From: Rubrobacteraceae bacterium
Lineage (GTDB): Bacteria > Actinomycetota > Rubrobacteria > Rubrobacterales > Rubrobacteraceae
DNA: 13,108 nt
NCBI GenBank assembly: GCA_021156345.1
Contig: JAJNDJ010000005.1
Span: 1 to 13,108 of the forward strand
Direction: 5' to 3'
A program made the position numbers and the translations under genes. Numbering within the stretch: position 1 is the first letter of the stretch; every line of letters starts with the position of its first letter. Positions 1-5,313 of this stretch are shown here, in pieces. Under the pieces are notes generated by a model. It had not been told where the DNA came from. It did no database searches and saw only the letters and a program-made list of their open reading frames with translations.

Positions 1-132
1 CCCGAGCCAGGCGAACCCGATTATGTAGCCGAAGATGGTGACGAAGGCGAGGAAGGCGGCTATGAGCAGCAGGCTGTTGCGCCTGTTACGGGCGATGCGT
101 TCCCTGAAGGTGCCCTGGTCCCGCTGATCCAT
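1..132 (-). CDS. htpX: HtpX-like M48 family membrane zinc metalloprotease, N-terminal part only
   Basis: Only the first 44 codons lie in the window; the gene runs off the left edge. The start is ATG at 132, four bases after the lemA stop. The translation begins with a polar, arginine-rich stretch (MDQRDQGTFRERIARNRRNS) followed by a hydrophobic segment (LLLIAAFLAFVTIFGYIIGF), which is the usual N-terminus of HtpX-type M48 proteases: a basic cytoplasmic tail and first membrane helix. The HExxH zinc site would be beyond the window and cannot be checked. HtpX proteases degrade damaged membrane proteins. The call leans on the lemA-htpX gene pairing, which is common in bacteria, as well as on the tail-plus-helix pattern. 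Another small membrane protein is possible. Confidence 0.68.
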   Translation of the reverse strand, partial: MDQRDQGTFRERIARNRRNSLLLIAAFLAFVTIFGYIIGFAWLG

Positions 133-136
133 GGTC

Positions 137-697
137 CTAGTCGTAGGAGACGGTCACGGACTCCCGCTCGGGGCCCTGGGCCTCGAAGTATTCCCTCTCG
201 GTGAAGCCCATAGCACGGGAGAAAATGACCGCGGGGAAGCTCTGAATCTTCGTGTTGTAGGACTGGACCGAGTCGTTGTAGTGCTGCCTCGCGAAGGAGA
301 TCTTGTTCTCCGTCGATGAGAGCTCCTCCTGGAAGTCGATCAAAACCGTGTTGGACCTGAGATCAGGATAGTTCTCGGCAACGGCGAACAGGTTCCCGAT
401 GGCCCCTGAAAGACGGGCCTCGGACTGGGCCTGCTGGCCCGGAGACTGGGGCTGCATGGCCTGGGAGCGGGCCTGCGTTATCTGCGTAAGCACGTCCTGC
501 TCCTGGCGGAAGTACTTCTTCACGCCTTCGAGGAGGTTGGGGATCAGGTCGTATCGCCGCTTGAGTTGCACGTCTATCTGCCTGTAGGACTCCTCGACCT
601 CATTACGTCGCCGCACGAGCCCGTTGTACGTGGCGATGGCGTAGATCACGAGTATCGCCACGATCACGACGATGACTATCAACAAAACAATACTCAT
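137..697 (-). CDS. lemA: LemA family membrane protein
   Basis: A 186-residue protein with one N-terminal membrane helix (about residues 2-24, almost all I/V/L/A) and a long helical extracytoplasmic domain. Family signatures are clear: YNGLVRRRNEVEESYRQIDV at about 24-43, then LKRRYDLIPNLLEGVKKY, later ENYPDLRSN and TENKISFARQHYN, then a YNTKIQSFP motif, ending in a YFEAQ-type tail. Length is typical of LemA. The ATG at 697 is preceded by GGAGG at a spacing of six bases. LemA is an alpha-helical bundle protein whose molecular role is poorly defined; it is often encoded beside HtpX, as here, with only four bases between the genes, so the two are almost certainly co-transcribed. Expression probably starts from the TATAAT box about 30 bases upstream. 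Confidence 0.95.
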   Translation of the reverse strand: MSIVLLIVIVVIVAILVIYAIATYNGLVRRRNEVEESYRQIDVQLKRRYDLIPNLLEGVKKYFRQEQDVLTQITQARSQAMQPQSPGQQAQSEARLSGAIGNLFAVAENYPDLRSNTVLIDFQEELSSTENKISFARQHYNDSVQSYNTKIQSFPAVIFSRAMGFTEREYFEAQGPERESVTVSYD

Positions 698-727
698 CCA
701 AAACCTCCGCGACTAGGATGCCAGTGC

Positions 728-733
728 ATTATA
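728..733 (-). promoter_or_regulatory. -10 box of the lemA-htpX promoter
   Basis: On the minus strand this reads TATAAT, a perfect sigma-70 -10 hexamer, 30 bases upstream of the lemA start codon. No good -35 hexamer sits 16-18 bases upstream (the best spacing gives AATTCT), and a run of six G lies just before the box. Transcription would begin near 721, giving a leader of about 24 bases that includes the GGAGG site. Confidence 0.55.
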
Positions 734-771
734 TCCCCCCACAGCACGATAGAATTGTGAATCTCGAAATT

Positions 772-777
772 GGAGGG
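772..777 (+). promoter_or_regulatory. Strong ribosome-binding site that does not serve the methyltransferase frame
   Basis: GGAGGG followed five bases later by GTG (783) and then ATG (786). Both codons are in the same frame, but this is not the frame of the methyltransferase that follows: the frame opened here stops at TAA 819-821 after 12 codons. This matters because neither in-frame start available to the methyltransferase (TTG 770 or TTG 827) has a recognisable Shine-Dalgarno sequence. Confidence 0.6.
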
Positions 778-782
778 CCCAC

Positions 783-821
783 GTGATGAACAGTTCCAAA
801 CTCCTAATTCTCAGTTCCTAA
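783..821 (+). CDS. Possible 12-codon leader peptide ahead of the methyltransferase
   Basis: GTG 783 or ATG 786, with GGAGGG at ideal spacing, opens a short frame reading MMNSSKLLILSS and ending in TAA. The stop lies five bases before TTG 827, the likely first codon of the methyltransferase, so termination followed by re-initiation could couple the two. The peptide is encoded largely by the 7-bp repeat array, so it may equally be the remnant of a start region whose frame has been broken. There is no codon-usage evidence either way for so short a frame. Confidence 0.25.
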   Translation: MMNSSKLLILSS

Positions 822-827
822 TTCAGT
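793..827 (+). repeat. Degenerate heptanucleotide tandem repeat, five units
   Basis: The bases divide into five 7-mers: GTTCCAA, ACTCCTA, ATTCTCA, GTTCCTA, ATTCAGT. The period is shown by CAGTTCC recurring 21 bases apart (791 and 812) and TCCTAATTC recurring 14 bases apart (802 and 816). The array is AT-rich against a high-GC background. Just upstream, GAATTGT, GAATCTC and GAAATTG (752-772) also show a 7-base period. Heptamer arrays of this kind are known as short tandemly repeated repetitive sequences in cyanobacteria. Here the array separates a good ribosome-binding site and start from the methyltransferase reading frame. Confidence 0.6.
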
Positions 828-1567
828 TGCCGGAATACGATCCCTTATCCGACCTCTACGACCTCGAGTACACCCACGACTACGATCTGCCGTTCTGGCT
901 CTCCCTCGCCGAACGCGAAGCCGGACCTGTGGTCGAGTGGGGCGCCGGCACAGGCCGCATCTCCATTCCGCTCGCTGCATCGGGCCACGACGTGACCGCC
1001 GTCGAGATCTCCGGCCGGATGGTCGAACGGGGTAAGGAGAAAGGCGGAACCGTCGAGTGGATCGTGGGCGACATGCGCAGTGTGGATCCAGGGCGGCGCT
1101 ACGGCCTCGCCCTCTGTGCCTTCAACTCGTTCCTGTGCCTGAGGAGCGTGGACGACGCGCTGGCATTCCTGCGCAACGCACACGAACACCTCGTTCCAGG
1201 CGGCCTGCTCGGCATAGAGATCTCGGCGTTCTCACCGGAAGAACTGGTGGACCCGCCCGGCGGCCCCACGCTGCGCCACGACTTCACCAGCGTACTGCCA
1301 GACGGCCGGCTCGAACGCTTCTCCATCTCCCACTACGACGCAGCCTCACAGCTCATGCAGATGCGACTATTCTACGAACGCTACAACGCTTCGGGGACAC
1401 TCGAAGACCGGAGGACCCACGATCTCACCATCCGCGTCGTCGGACTTGGTGAGTTAGATCTCATGCTGCGCCTCACGGGCTTCGAGGTAGAGGCGGTCTA
1501 CGGCGGCTTCGAGGGCGAACCATTCACCCCGACGAGCGATCATCTCATCGTGCTCGCGAGAAAATAG
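827..1567 (+). CDS. Class I SAM-dependent methyltransferase
   Basis: Encodes a 246-residue protein if read from TTG 827 (residue 1); the frame stays open back to TTG 770. I prefer 827 because family-like sequence begins at once (PEYDPLSDLYDLEYTHDYDL), while the 19 codons before it are mostly the 7-bp repeat. Motif I is VEWGAGTGR at 36-44, the SAM-binding glycine loop; E60 (TAVEIS) is the acidic residue expected to bind the ribose; D82 in IVGDMRS matches the adenine-binding acidic position; LVPGGLLGIEIS follows strand 5. The C-terminal third has the beta-rich form seen in small-molecule methyltransferases. The substrate is not readable from the sequence. It diverges from lemA and is followed by a separate promoter for padR, so it is probably a single-gene transcript. 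The lack of a Shine-Dalgarno site at either in-frame start is the odd point. Confidence 0.88.
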   Translation: MPEYDPLSDLYDLEYTHDYDLPFWLSLAEREAGPVVEWGAGTGRISIPLAASGHDVTAVEISGRMVERGKEKGGTVEWIVGDMRSVDPGRRYGLALCAFNSFLCLRSVDDALAFLRNAHEHLVPGGLLGIEISAFSPEELVDPPGGPTLRHDFTSVLPDGRLERFSISHYDAASQLMQMRLFYERYNASGTLEDRRTHDLTIRVVGLGELDLMLRLTGFEVEAVYGGFEGEPFTPTSDHLIVLARK

Positions 1568-1591
1568 GCCTCATGCGTAATCGGATAGATC

Positions 1592-1609
1592 GCTTCTGAT
1601 CGGAGAAGC
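1592..1609 (+). terminator. Weak hairpin downstream of the methyltransferase
   Basis: GCTTCT and AGAAGC form a 6-bp stem around a 6-base loop, 25 bases after the methyltransferase stop; GATC on both sides could extend it across a bulge. There is no following U-tract, so intrinsic termination is doubtful. Confidence 0.25.
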
Positions 1610-1647
1610 AGAGATCCTGGTGCAGCGGATTCCCGATCACTCCACCC

Positions 1648-1676
1648 TTGACACCAGACCGATCCGAGTATATAGT
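1648..1676 (+). promoter_or_regulatory. Consensus sigma-70 promoter of padR
   Basis: TTGACA (1648-1653, perfect -35) is followed after exactly 17 bases by TATAGT (1671-1676, five of six bases of the -10 consensus). Transcription is expected to start near 1683, about 31 bases before the GTG start of padR. The -10 overlaps the first palindromic operator, the layout of a repressible promoter. Confidence 0.85.
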
Positions 1677-1702
1677 CGATCTCGACTAGTCTAAATCGAC
1701 TA
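1673..1702 (+). promoter_or_regulatory. Two tandem 7-2-7 palindromic operators in the padR promoter
   Basis: Site 1 is TAGTCGATCTCGACTA (1673-1688), a perfect palindrome with 7-base arms and a 2-base centre. Site 2 is TAGTCTAAATCGACTA (1687-1702), the same design with one arm mismatch. The sites overlap by two bases and their centres are 14 bp apart. Site 1 covers the last four bases of the -10 box and the start site; site 2 covers the early leader up to the base before the ribosome-binding site (AAAGGAG). Autorepression is usual in PadR-like regulators, so the PadR protein encoded directly downstream is the natural ligand; binding is inferred. Confidence 0.8.
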
Positions 1703-1713
1703 AAGGAGCTTAG

Positions 1714-2343
1714 GTGGCATCGAAGAGGAAGGTATCGAACCCGCTGGCGTTGGCGGTGATGGCTCTCCTCTACGAGCGGCCGATGCACGCTTATGAGATG
1801 GTCACGTTGATGCGCGAGCGGGGAAAGCACGAGTCGGTGCGGCTCAGGTACAGCTCTCTTTACTCGGTGGTTGGTGCGTTGGAGCGGGAGGGGCTCATCG
1901 TGCCGAGGGAGACGGTTCGCGAGGGGCGGCGTCCCGAGCGGACGGTCTACGAGATCACCGGCGCGGGACGCGAGGAATTCCTCGCTTGGTTACGCGAGCT
2001 CTTGAGGGAGCCGGTCAAGGAGTACACGCAGTTTGCGGCCGGGCTTTCGTTCCTGGCCGGGCTTCCTCCCGAGGAGGCTGTTGCGCTTTTGAAGGAGCGG
2101 GTACGGCGTCTGGAAAGTGAGAATGAAGAGATGAGATCTCGCCTGGCCACCGCCATGGAGCAATTGGGGCTACCCCGCCTCTTCCTCGTAGAGGCGGAGC
2201 ACGAGTTGATGTTGCGGGAAGCCGAACTGGGATGGGTACGGGGGATCGTAGAGGAGATCGAGGCCGGAAAGCTGGGCAGCCTGTCGGAGTGGCGCTCCCT
2301 ACATGCGGGGCAAGGCGAGGGTGGAGGAGAGAGTGATGTCTGA
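1714..2343 (+). CDS. PadR family transcriptional regulator
   Basis: A 209-residue protein starting at GTG 1714, with GGAG five bases upstream. The N-terminal winged helix spans about residues 8-90: NPLALAVMALLYERPMHAYEM (helices 1-2), SSLYSVVGALEREGLI (recognition helix region), then the wing RPERTVYEITGAGREEF. The C-terminal half (about 95-190) is charged and helical, with the long heptad-like stretch ERVRRLESENEEMRSRLATA, as in the Vir-type C-terminal dimerisation domain of PadR subfamily 1. PadR proteins usually sense small phenolic or toxic molecules and repress adjacent efflux or modification genes. The start lies just behind two palindromes that overlap the promoter. The last 8 bases overlap the deazaflavin oxidoreductase gene, so that gene is likely the regulated partner. 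Confidence 0.93.
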   Translation: MASKRKVSNPLALAVMALLYERPMHAYEMVTLMRERGKHESVRLRYSSLYSVVGALEREGLIVPRETVREGRRPERTVYEITGAGREEFLAWLRELLREPVKEYTQFAAGLSFLAGLPPEEAVALLKERVRRLESENEEMRSRLATAMEQLGLPRLFLVEAEHELMLREAELGWVRGIVEEIEAGKLGSLSEWRSLHAGQGEGGGESDV

Positions 2344-2782
2344 GAGAGCCAGACTACCCAGATGGCTCAATCTCGCCAATCCTGTGATCGTGGCCCTGCA
2401 GCGCCGCGGGGTGGTGATCGGCACCATGCGGCTCCTGTCGGTGCCTGGCCGCAAGAGCGGCAAGCTGCGCACGACTCCTGTTTCACCGCTGAAGGTTACC
2501 GGAGAACGCTACATCATCGCCGGCCTCGAAGAAGCGGACTGGGTCAAGAACGCGCGGGTTGCGGGGTGGGGGATCCTGGCGCGAGGCCGAGAGCAAGAGC
2601 GCGTAAACCTTGTGGAGTTGACGCTCCAGGAGCGCCCCCCCGTCTTGCGAGAGTTCCCGAACAGGGTGCCGCACGGTGTCCGGTTTTTTCGGCAACTCTA
2701 CGGTATCTCCGGCACCCCAGAAGAGTTCGAAGCGCTGGCGCCCCGATGTCCGGTGTTCCTGGTGGAGGAGGCTGAGCCGTGA
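2336..2782 (+). CDS. Nitroreductase family deazaflavin-dependent oxidoreductase (DUF385/FDOR type)
   Basis: A 148-residue protein. I chose ATG 2336 because GGAGGA lies seven bases upstream at 2323-2328; the reading frame extends a further 11 codons to 2303, but those overlap padR and carry the ribosome-binding site. The family signature is GRKSGKLRTTPV (38-49), which lies near the deazaflavin phosphate site in this fold, followed by a strand reading YIIAGLEEADWVKNARVAG (59-77), typical of the split beta-barrel F420-binding proteins. Members reduce quinones, nitro compounds, aflatoxins and other unsaturated lactones with F420H2; some bind other flavins. It overlaps padR by 8 bases, so it is translationally coupled and presumably induced with it. 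Substrate and cofactor are not decided by the sequence. Confidence 0.88.
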   Translation: MSERARLPRWLNLANPVIVALQRRGVVIGTMRLLSVPGRKSGKLRTTPVSPLKVTGERYIIAGLEEADWVKNARVAGWGILARGREQERVNLVELTLQERPPVLREFPNRVPHGVRFFRQLYGISGTPEEFEALAPRCPVFLVEEAEP

Positions 2783-2795
2783 TCTGAATAGTGAA

Positions 2796-2833
2796 GACCC
2801 CCGGCGGGGTGCTGGCACACCCCGGCGGAGGTC
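2796..2833 (+). terminator. Strong GC-rich hairpin after the padR-oxidoreductase pair
   Basis: Arms 2796-2811 and 2818-2833 pair over 16 positions with two mismatches around a CTGGCA loop; the inner 7 bp (CGGGGTG/CACCCCG) are perfect. It begins 14 bases after the oxidoreductase stop. No run of T follows (next bases GTGACCCCC), so it is not a textbook intrinsic terminator; it may still end transcription, protect the 3' end, or allow partial read-through. Confidence 0.5.
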
Positions 2834-2865
2834 GTGACCCCCGAGATTTGGTCCTGCAGAGCAGA

Positions 2866-2905
2866 ACCTGTTACCCGAGGCGTGGAATCTTCAAGGATAA
2901 CAGGT
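2866..2905 (+). promoter_or_regulatory. Inverted repeat ACCTGTTAYCC in the leader of the SnoaL-monooxygenase pair
   Basis: ACCTGTTACCC (2866-2876) and GGATAACAGGT (2895-2905) are inverted copies of the same 11-base word with one difference. Centre-to-centre distance is 29 bases, close to three helical turns, which would place two half-sites on the same DNA face. A near-palindrome GCGCTCCGCGGAACGC (2910-2925) follows. I find no convincing -35/-10 pair here, so the region 2834-2986 holds a candidate operator but no promoter I can name. Confidence 0.4.
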
Positions 2906-2986
2906 CGAAGCGCTCCGCGGAACGCAGCCAGGGATAAGGGATCTCAGACCCGATCTCTTACAACAAAGGAAGGAAGCTATTCGACC

Positions 2987-3496
2987 ATGACCGACAAAAC
3001 CATCCGCACAATCGGAGCGCGGAACCCGGACGAGGTGGCCATCAGGGAGCTGTTCGGTTTGCTCCTCGATGACTGGGGCAGGGGAGACGGCGAGGCTTAC
3101 GGCTCCCGGTTCACCGAAGATGCCGAGTACGTCGCCTTCGACGGGACGCGTACGAGGGGGCGCCGGGAGATCGCCGCCTCACACCAACAGCTCTTCGACA
3201 AGTTCCTCAAGGGCACGCGCCTGACGGGCCGCGTTTTGAGCATGAAGTTCGTTAGACCTGACGTGGCTCTCATCCATGCGACCGGCGGCACGGTTATGCG
3301 GGACAAGACGAAGCCTTCGCCGGAACGGGATTCGATCCAGACCCTCGTCGCCGTGCGCGAGGGCGCCGAATGGCGCTTTGCCGCGTTCCACAACAGCCGC
3401 GTTCGTCCCATAGGCAGCAACGCGGCCACGTTCCTACTCTGGGCTTTCACCGACAGGCTCTGGCGTATCTTCGCGCCAGGGAAGGAGGGCGCATGA
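2987..3496 (+). CDS. SnoaL-like / SgcJ-EcaC family protein (NTF2-like fold)
   Basis: A 169-residue protein starting at ATG 2987, with AAGGAAGGA about ten bases upstream; the frame continues to 2834 but those codons cross the leader hairpin region and are not protein-like. Family features are AIRELFGLLLDDWGRGDGEAYGSRFTEDAEYVAFDGTRTRGRREI (about 18-62), the usual first helices and strands of SgcJ/EcaC-type proteins, then PDVALIHATGG (91-101) and EWRFAAFHNSRVRP (128-141), where the conserved FHN closes the cone-shaped pocket. Members act in polyketide tailoring or as uncharacterised small-molecule-binding proteins. It overlaps the FAD monooxygenase by ATGA, so the two are made together and may share a substrate. 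A C-terminal tail (about 142-169, with ATFLLWAFTDRLWRIF) extends past the fold and looks amphipathic. Confidence 0.85.
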   Translation: MTDKTIRTIGARNPDEVAIRELFGLLLDDWGRGDGEAYGSRFTEDAEYVAFDGTRTRGRREIAASHQQLFDKFLKGTRLTGRVLSMKFVRPDVALIHATGGTVMRDKTKPSPERDSIQTLVAVREGAEWRFAAFHNSRVRPIGSNAATFLLWAFTDRLWRIFAPGKEGA

Positions 3497-4692
3497 GCCG
3501 CGCGAAGAGGGCCCTGATCATCGGCGGGGGCGTCGCCGGGCCAGTGGCCGCGATGGCGCTAAGGCAAGCCGAAATAGACTCTGTCGTCTACGAGGCGTAC
3601 GAGGGTGGCGCAGACGACATCGGCGCTTTCCTCACCTTCGCCAGCAATGGCCTGGACGCCCTGCGCACAATCGACGCCAACGACCTCGTGCTGGCCGAGG
3701 GCTTCCCCACGCCACGCATGAAGATCCAGAGTGGGAGCGGTAAGCACCTCGGCGACGTCCCCCTCGGCGGGACGTTGCCGGACGGCACGGTCAGCCAGAC
3801 CCTCAAGCGGGCCGACCTCTACCGGGCGCTACGCGACGAGGCGGTCAGGCGCGGCGCACGTATCGAGTACGGCAAGCGACTCGTTGATGCGGAGACCACG
3901 CCTGACGGCCTCGTGGCGCGGTTCGAGGATGGCACCGAGGCAGAGGGAGACCTCCTGATCGGGGCCGACGGCGTTCACTCCCGCACCCGCCGCCTCATCG
4001 ATCCGTCGGCGCCAGGTGCCCGCTACGTTCCCGTGCTCAACATCGGCGGATACGCCCGCGGGGTGTCTGTCCCGGCCGAGCCGGGCCAGTTCCGCATGGT
4101 CTTTGGCAAGCGGGCGTTCTTCGGCTACGCAGTTCATCCTTCCGGCGACGTGTGGTGGTTTTCCAACCCTCCCCGCGCCGACGAGCCCACAGGCGCGGAG
4201 CTAGCCGCCATAGGCACCGAGCAGTGGAGGGAGATGCTCCTTGACCTCTTCGCCGAAGACGCCACGCCGGCCGTGGAGATCATCCGCTCCACCCCCGGAG
4301 AACTCGCCGGTTGGGCCACTTACGATCTTCCCTCCGTCCCGACCTGGTACAGGGGATCGATGGGTATCATCGGGGACGCGGCGCACGCCACCGCCCCTTC
4401 CTCGGGACAGGGCGCATCCCTGGCTGTCGAGGACGCCGTCGTGCTCGCCAGGTGCCTGCGCGACCTGCCTGATGCCGGGCAGGCTTTCGCTGCCTACGAG
4501 CGGCTGCGCCGCGCCCGGGTGGAGCGTATCGTCGCCCACGGGGCGAGGACGAGCAACAGCAAGGCGGCCGGACCCGTCGCCCGGGTTCTGCGCGACCTGA
4601 TGATGCCCTTGATCCTCAAGCGCGTCGCCAGGGGTGAATCCCTCGCGTGGATGCACGACTACCACATCGACTGGGATGCGAAAGTGGCGTAA
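3493..4692 (+). CDS. FAD-dependent monooxygenase, PHBH-fold (class A flavoprotein hydroxylase)
   Basis: A 399-residue protein starting at ATG 3493 within the ATGA overlap, with AAGGAGG just upstream. All three family fingerprints are visible: the dinucleotide-binding GGGVAG at 11-16 with E34 at the end of strand 2; the DG motif in LLIGADGVHSRTRR (154-167); and the GD motif in GIIGDAAHATAPSSGQGASL (291-310), which contacts the FAD ribityl chain. R106 in LKRADLYRAL is the conserved arginine near the flavin. Length is typical of single-component NAD(P)H-dependent hydroxylases that insert one oxygen atom into aromatic or polyketide substrates. There is no membrane segment and no fused extra domain. 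Pairing with a SnoaL-like gene recalls polyketide and xenobiotic tailoring cassettes; the real substrate is unknown. Confidence 0.93.
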   Translation: MSRAKRALIIGGGVAGPVAAMALRQAEIDSVVYEAYEGGADDIGAFLTFASNGLDALRTIDANDLVLAEGFPTPRMKIQSGSGKHLGDVPLGGTLPDGTVSQTLKRADLYRALRDEAVRRGARIEYGKRLVDAETTPDGLVARFEDGTEAEGDLLIGADGVHSRTRRLIDPSAPGARYVPVLNIGGYARGVSVPAEPGQFRMVFGKRAFFGYAVHPSGDVWWFSNPPRADEPTGAELAAIGTEQWREMLLDLFAEDATPAVEIIRSTPGELAGWATYDLPSVPTWYRGSMGIIGDAAHATAPSSGQGASLAVEDAVVLARCLRDLPDAGQAFAAYERLRRARVERIVAHGARTSNSKAAGPVARVLRDLMMPLILKRVARGESLAWMHDYHIDWDAKVA

Positions 4693-4739
4693 CGAGAGCG
4701 CCGGACACTAAGTGCGGGTGGTCGTGGTTATGCTTGCGG

Positions 4740-5207
4740 CTATTGGTTCGTCCTGGAGTCGTACCGTTTCTGGAGTTCCTCGCGGGAGATGTCCTCTATG
4801 TGCGTGCCGATGTACCAGACGTGGCCGAAGGGGTCCATCACCCCGCCGCGGCGGTCGCCGTCTTCGCTATCCTCGACCGGCATCAGCTCCGTCGCCCCTG
4901 CCGCAATGGCTCTCTCGAACACCGCGTCTGCGTCCTCGACGTAGAGGAACACGTGTACTGGCGAGCCCCCGAGCGATTGCGGGCCGGTCATACCGAACTC
5001 AGGGGCTTCATCGGTGAGCATGATCGGTGAGTCGCCGATCACGACCTCAGCGTGCCTGACGCGCCCGTCCGGGTCCGCCCAGCGAAATATCTCCCTCGCC
5101 CCGAACGCCTCCTTGTAGAACTCGATGGCGTCTGAGGCGTCTTTGATCGTCATATACGGTGTGACAGTGTGAAAACCCTCTGGGATGGGATTGGCTCCGT
5201 TGCCCAT
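4740..5207 (-). CDS. VOC family protein (glyoxalase / PhnB-like)
   Basis: A 155-residue protein read leftwards from ATG 5207, with AAAGGGG five bases before the start. The frame is open much further upstream (to 5870), but that part is antisense to the neighbouring gene and not protein-like. The fold is two beta-alpha-beta-beta-beta halves: GFHTVTPYMTIKDASDAIEF, YKEAFGAREIFRW and RHAEVVIGDSPIMLTDE form the first; PVHVFLYVEDADAVFERAIAAGAT and GGVMDPFGHVWYIGTHIEDIS form the second. The DPFGHVW(Y/T)I.TH.EDIS ending is characteristic of PhnB-like proteins. H52, H85 and H129 are candidate metal ligands. VOC members include glyoxalases, dioxygenases and antibiotic-binding proteins, so the activity cannot be assigned. 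It converges with the monooxygenase gene, with only 47 bases between stops and no clear shared terminator. Confidence 0.9.
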   Translation of the reverse strand: MGNGANPIPEGFHTVTPYMTIKDASDAIEFYKEAFGAREIFRWADPDGRVRHAEVVIGDSPIMLTDEAPEFGMTGPQSLGGSPVHVFLYVEDADAVFERAIAAGATELMPVEDSEDGDRRGGVMDPFGHVWYIGTHIEDISREELQKRYDSRTNQ

Positions 5208-5313
5208 ACGTCCCCTTTCCAAGCTCACGCCATCGAAGTGTACGCACAGACCGCCTGGTTCCCATCGTCGGATTCCGCCGGTCCGGACGACGAGCTTGCC
5301 GAGTTCGTTGTGG

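Noticed and set aside
3370..3492. Longer start for the FAD monooxygenase
   Set aside because: The extension overlaps the SnoaL-like gene in another frame, while ATG 3493 has AAGGAGG and places the dinucleotide-binding strand at the usual residue 7.
4693..4739. Bidirectional terminator between the convergent monooxygenase and VOC genes
   Set aside because: No stem longer than a few bases and no T-run can be found in the 47-base gap.
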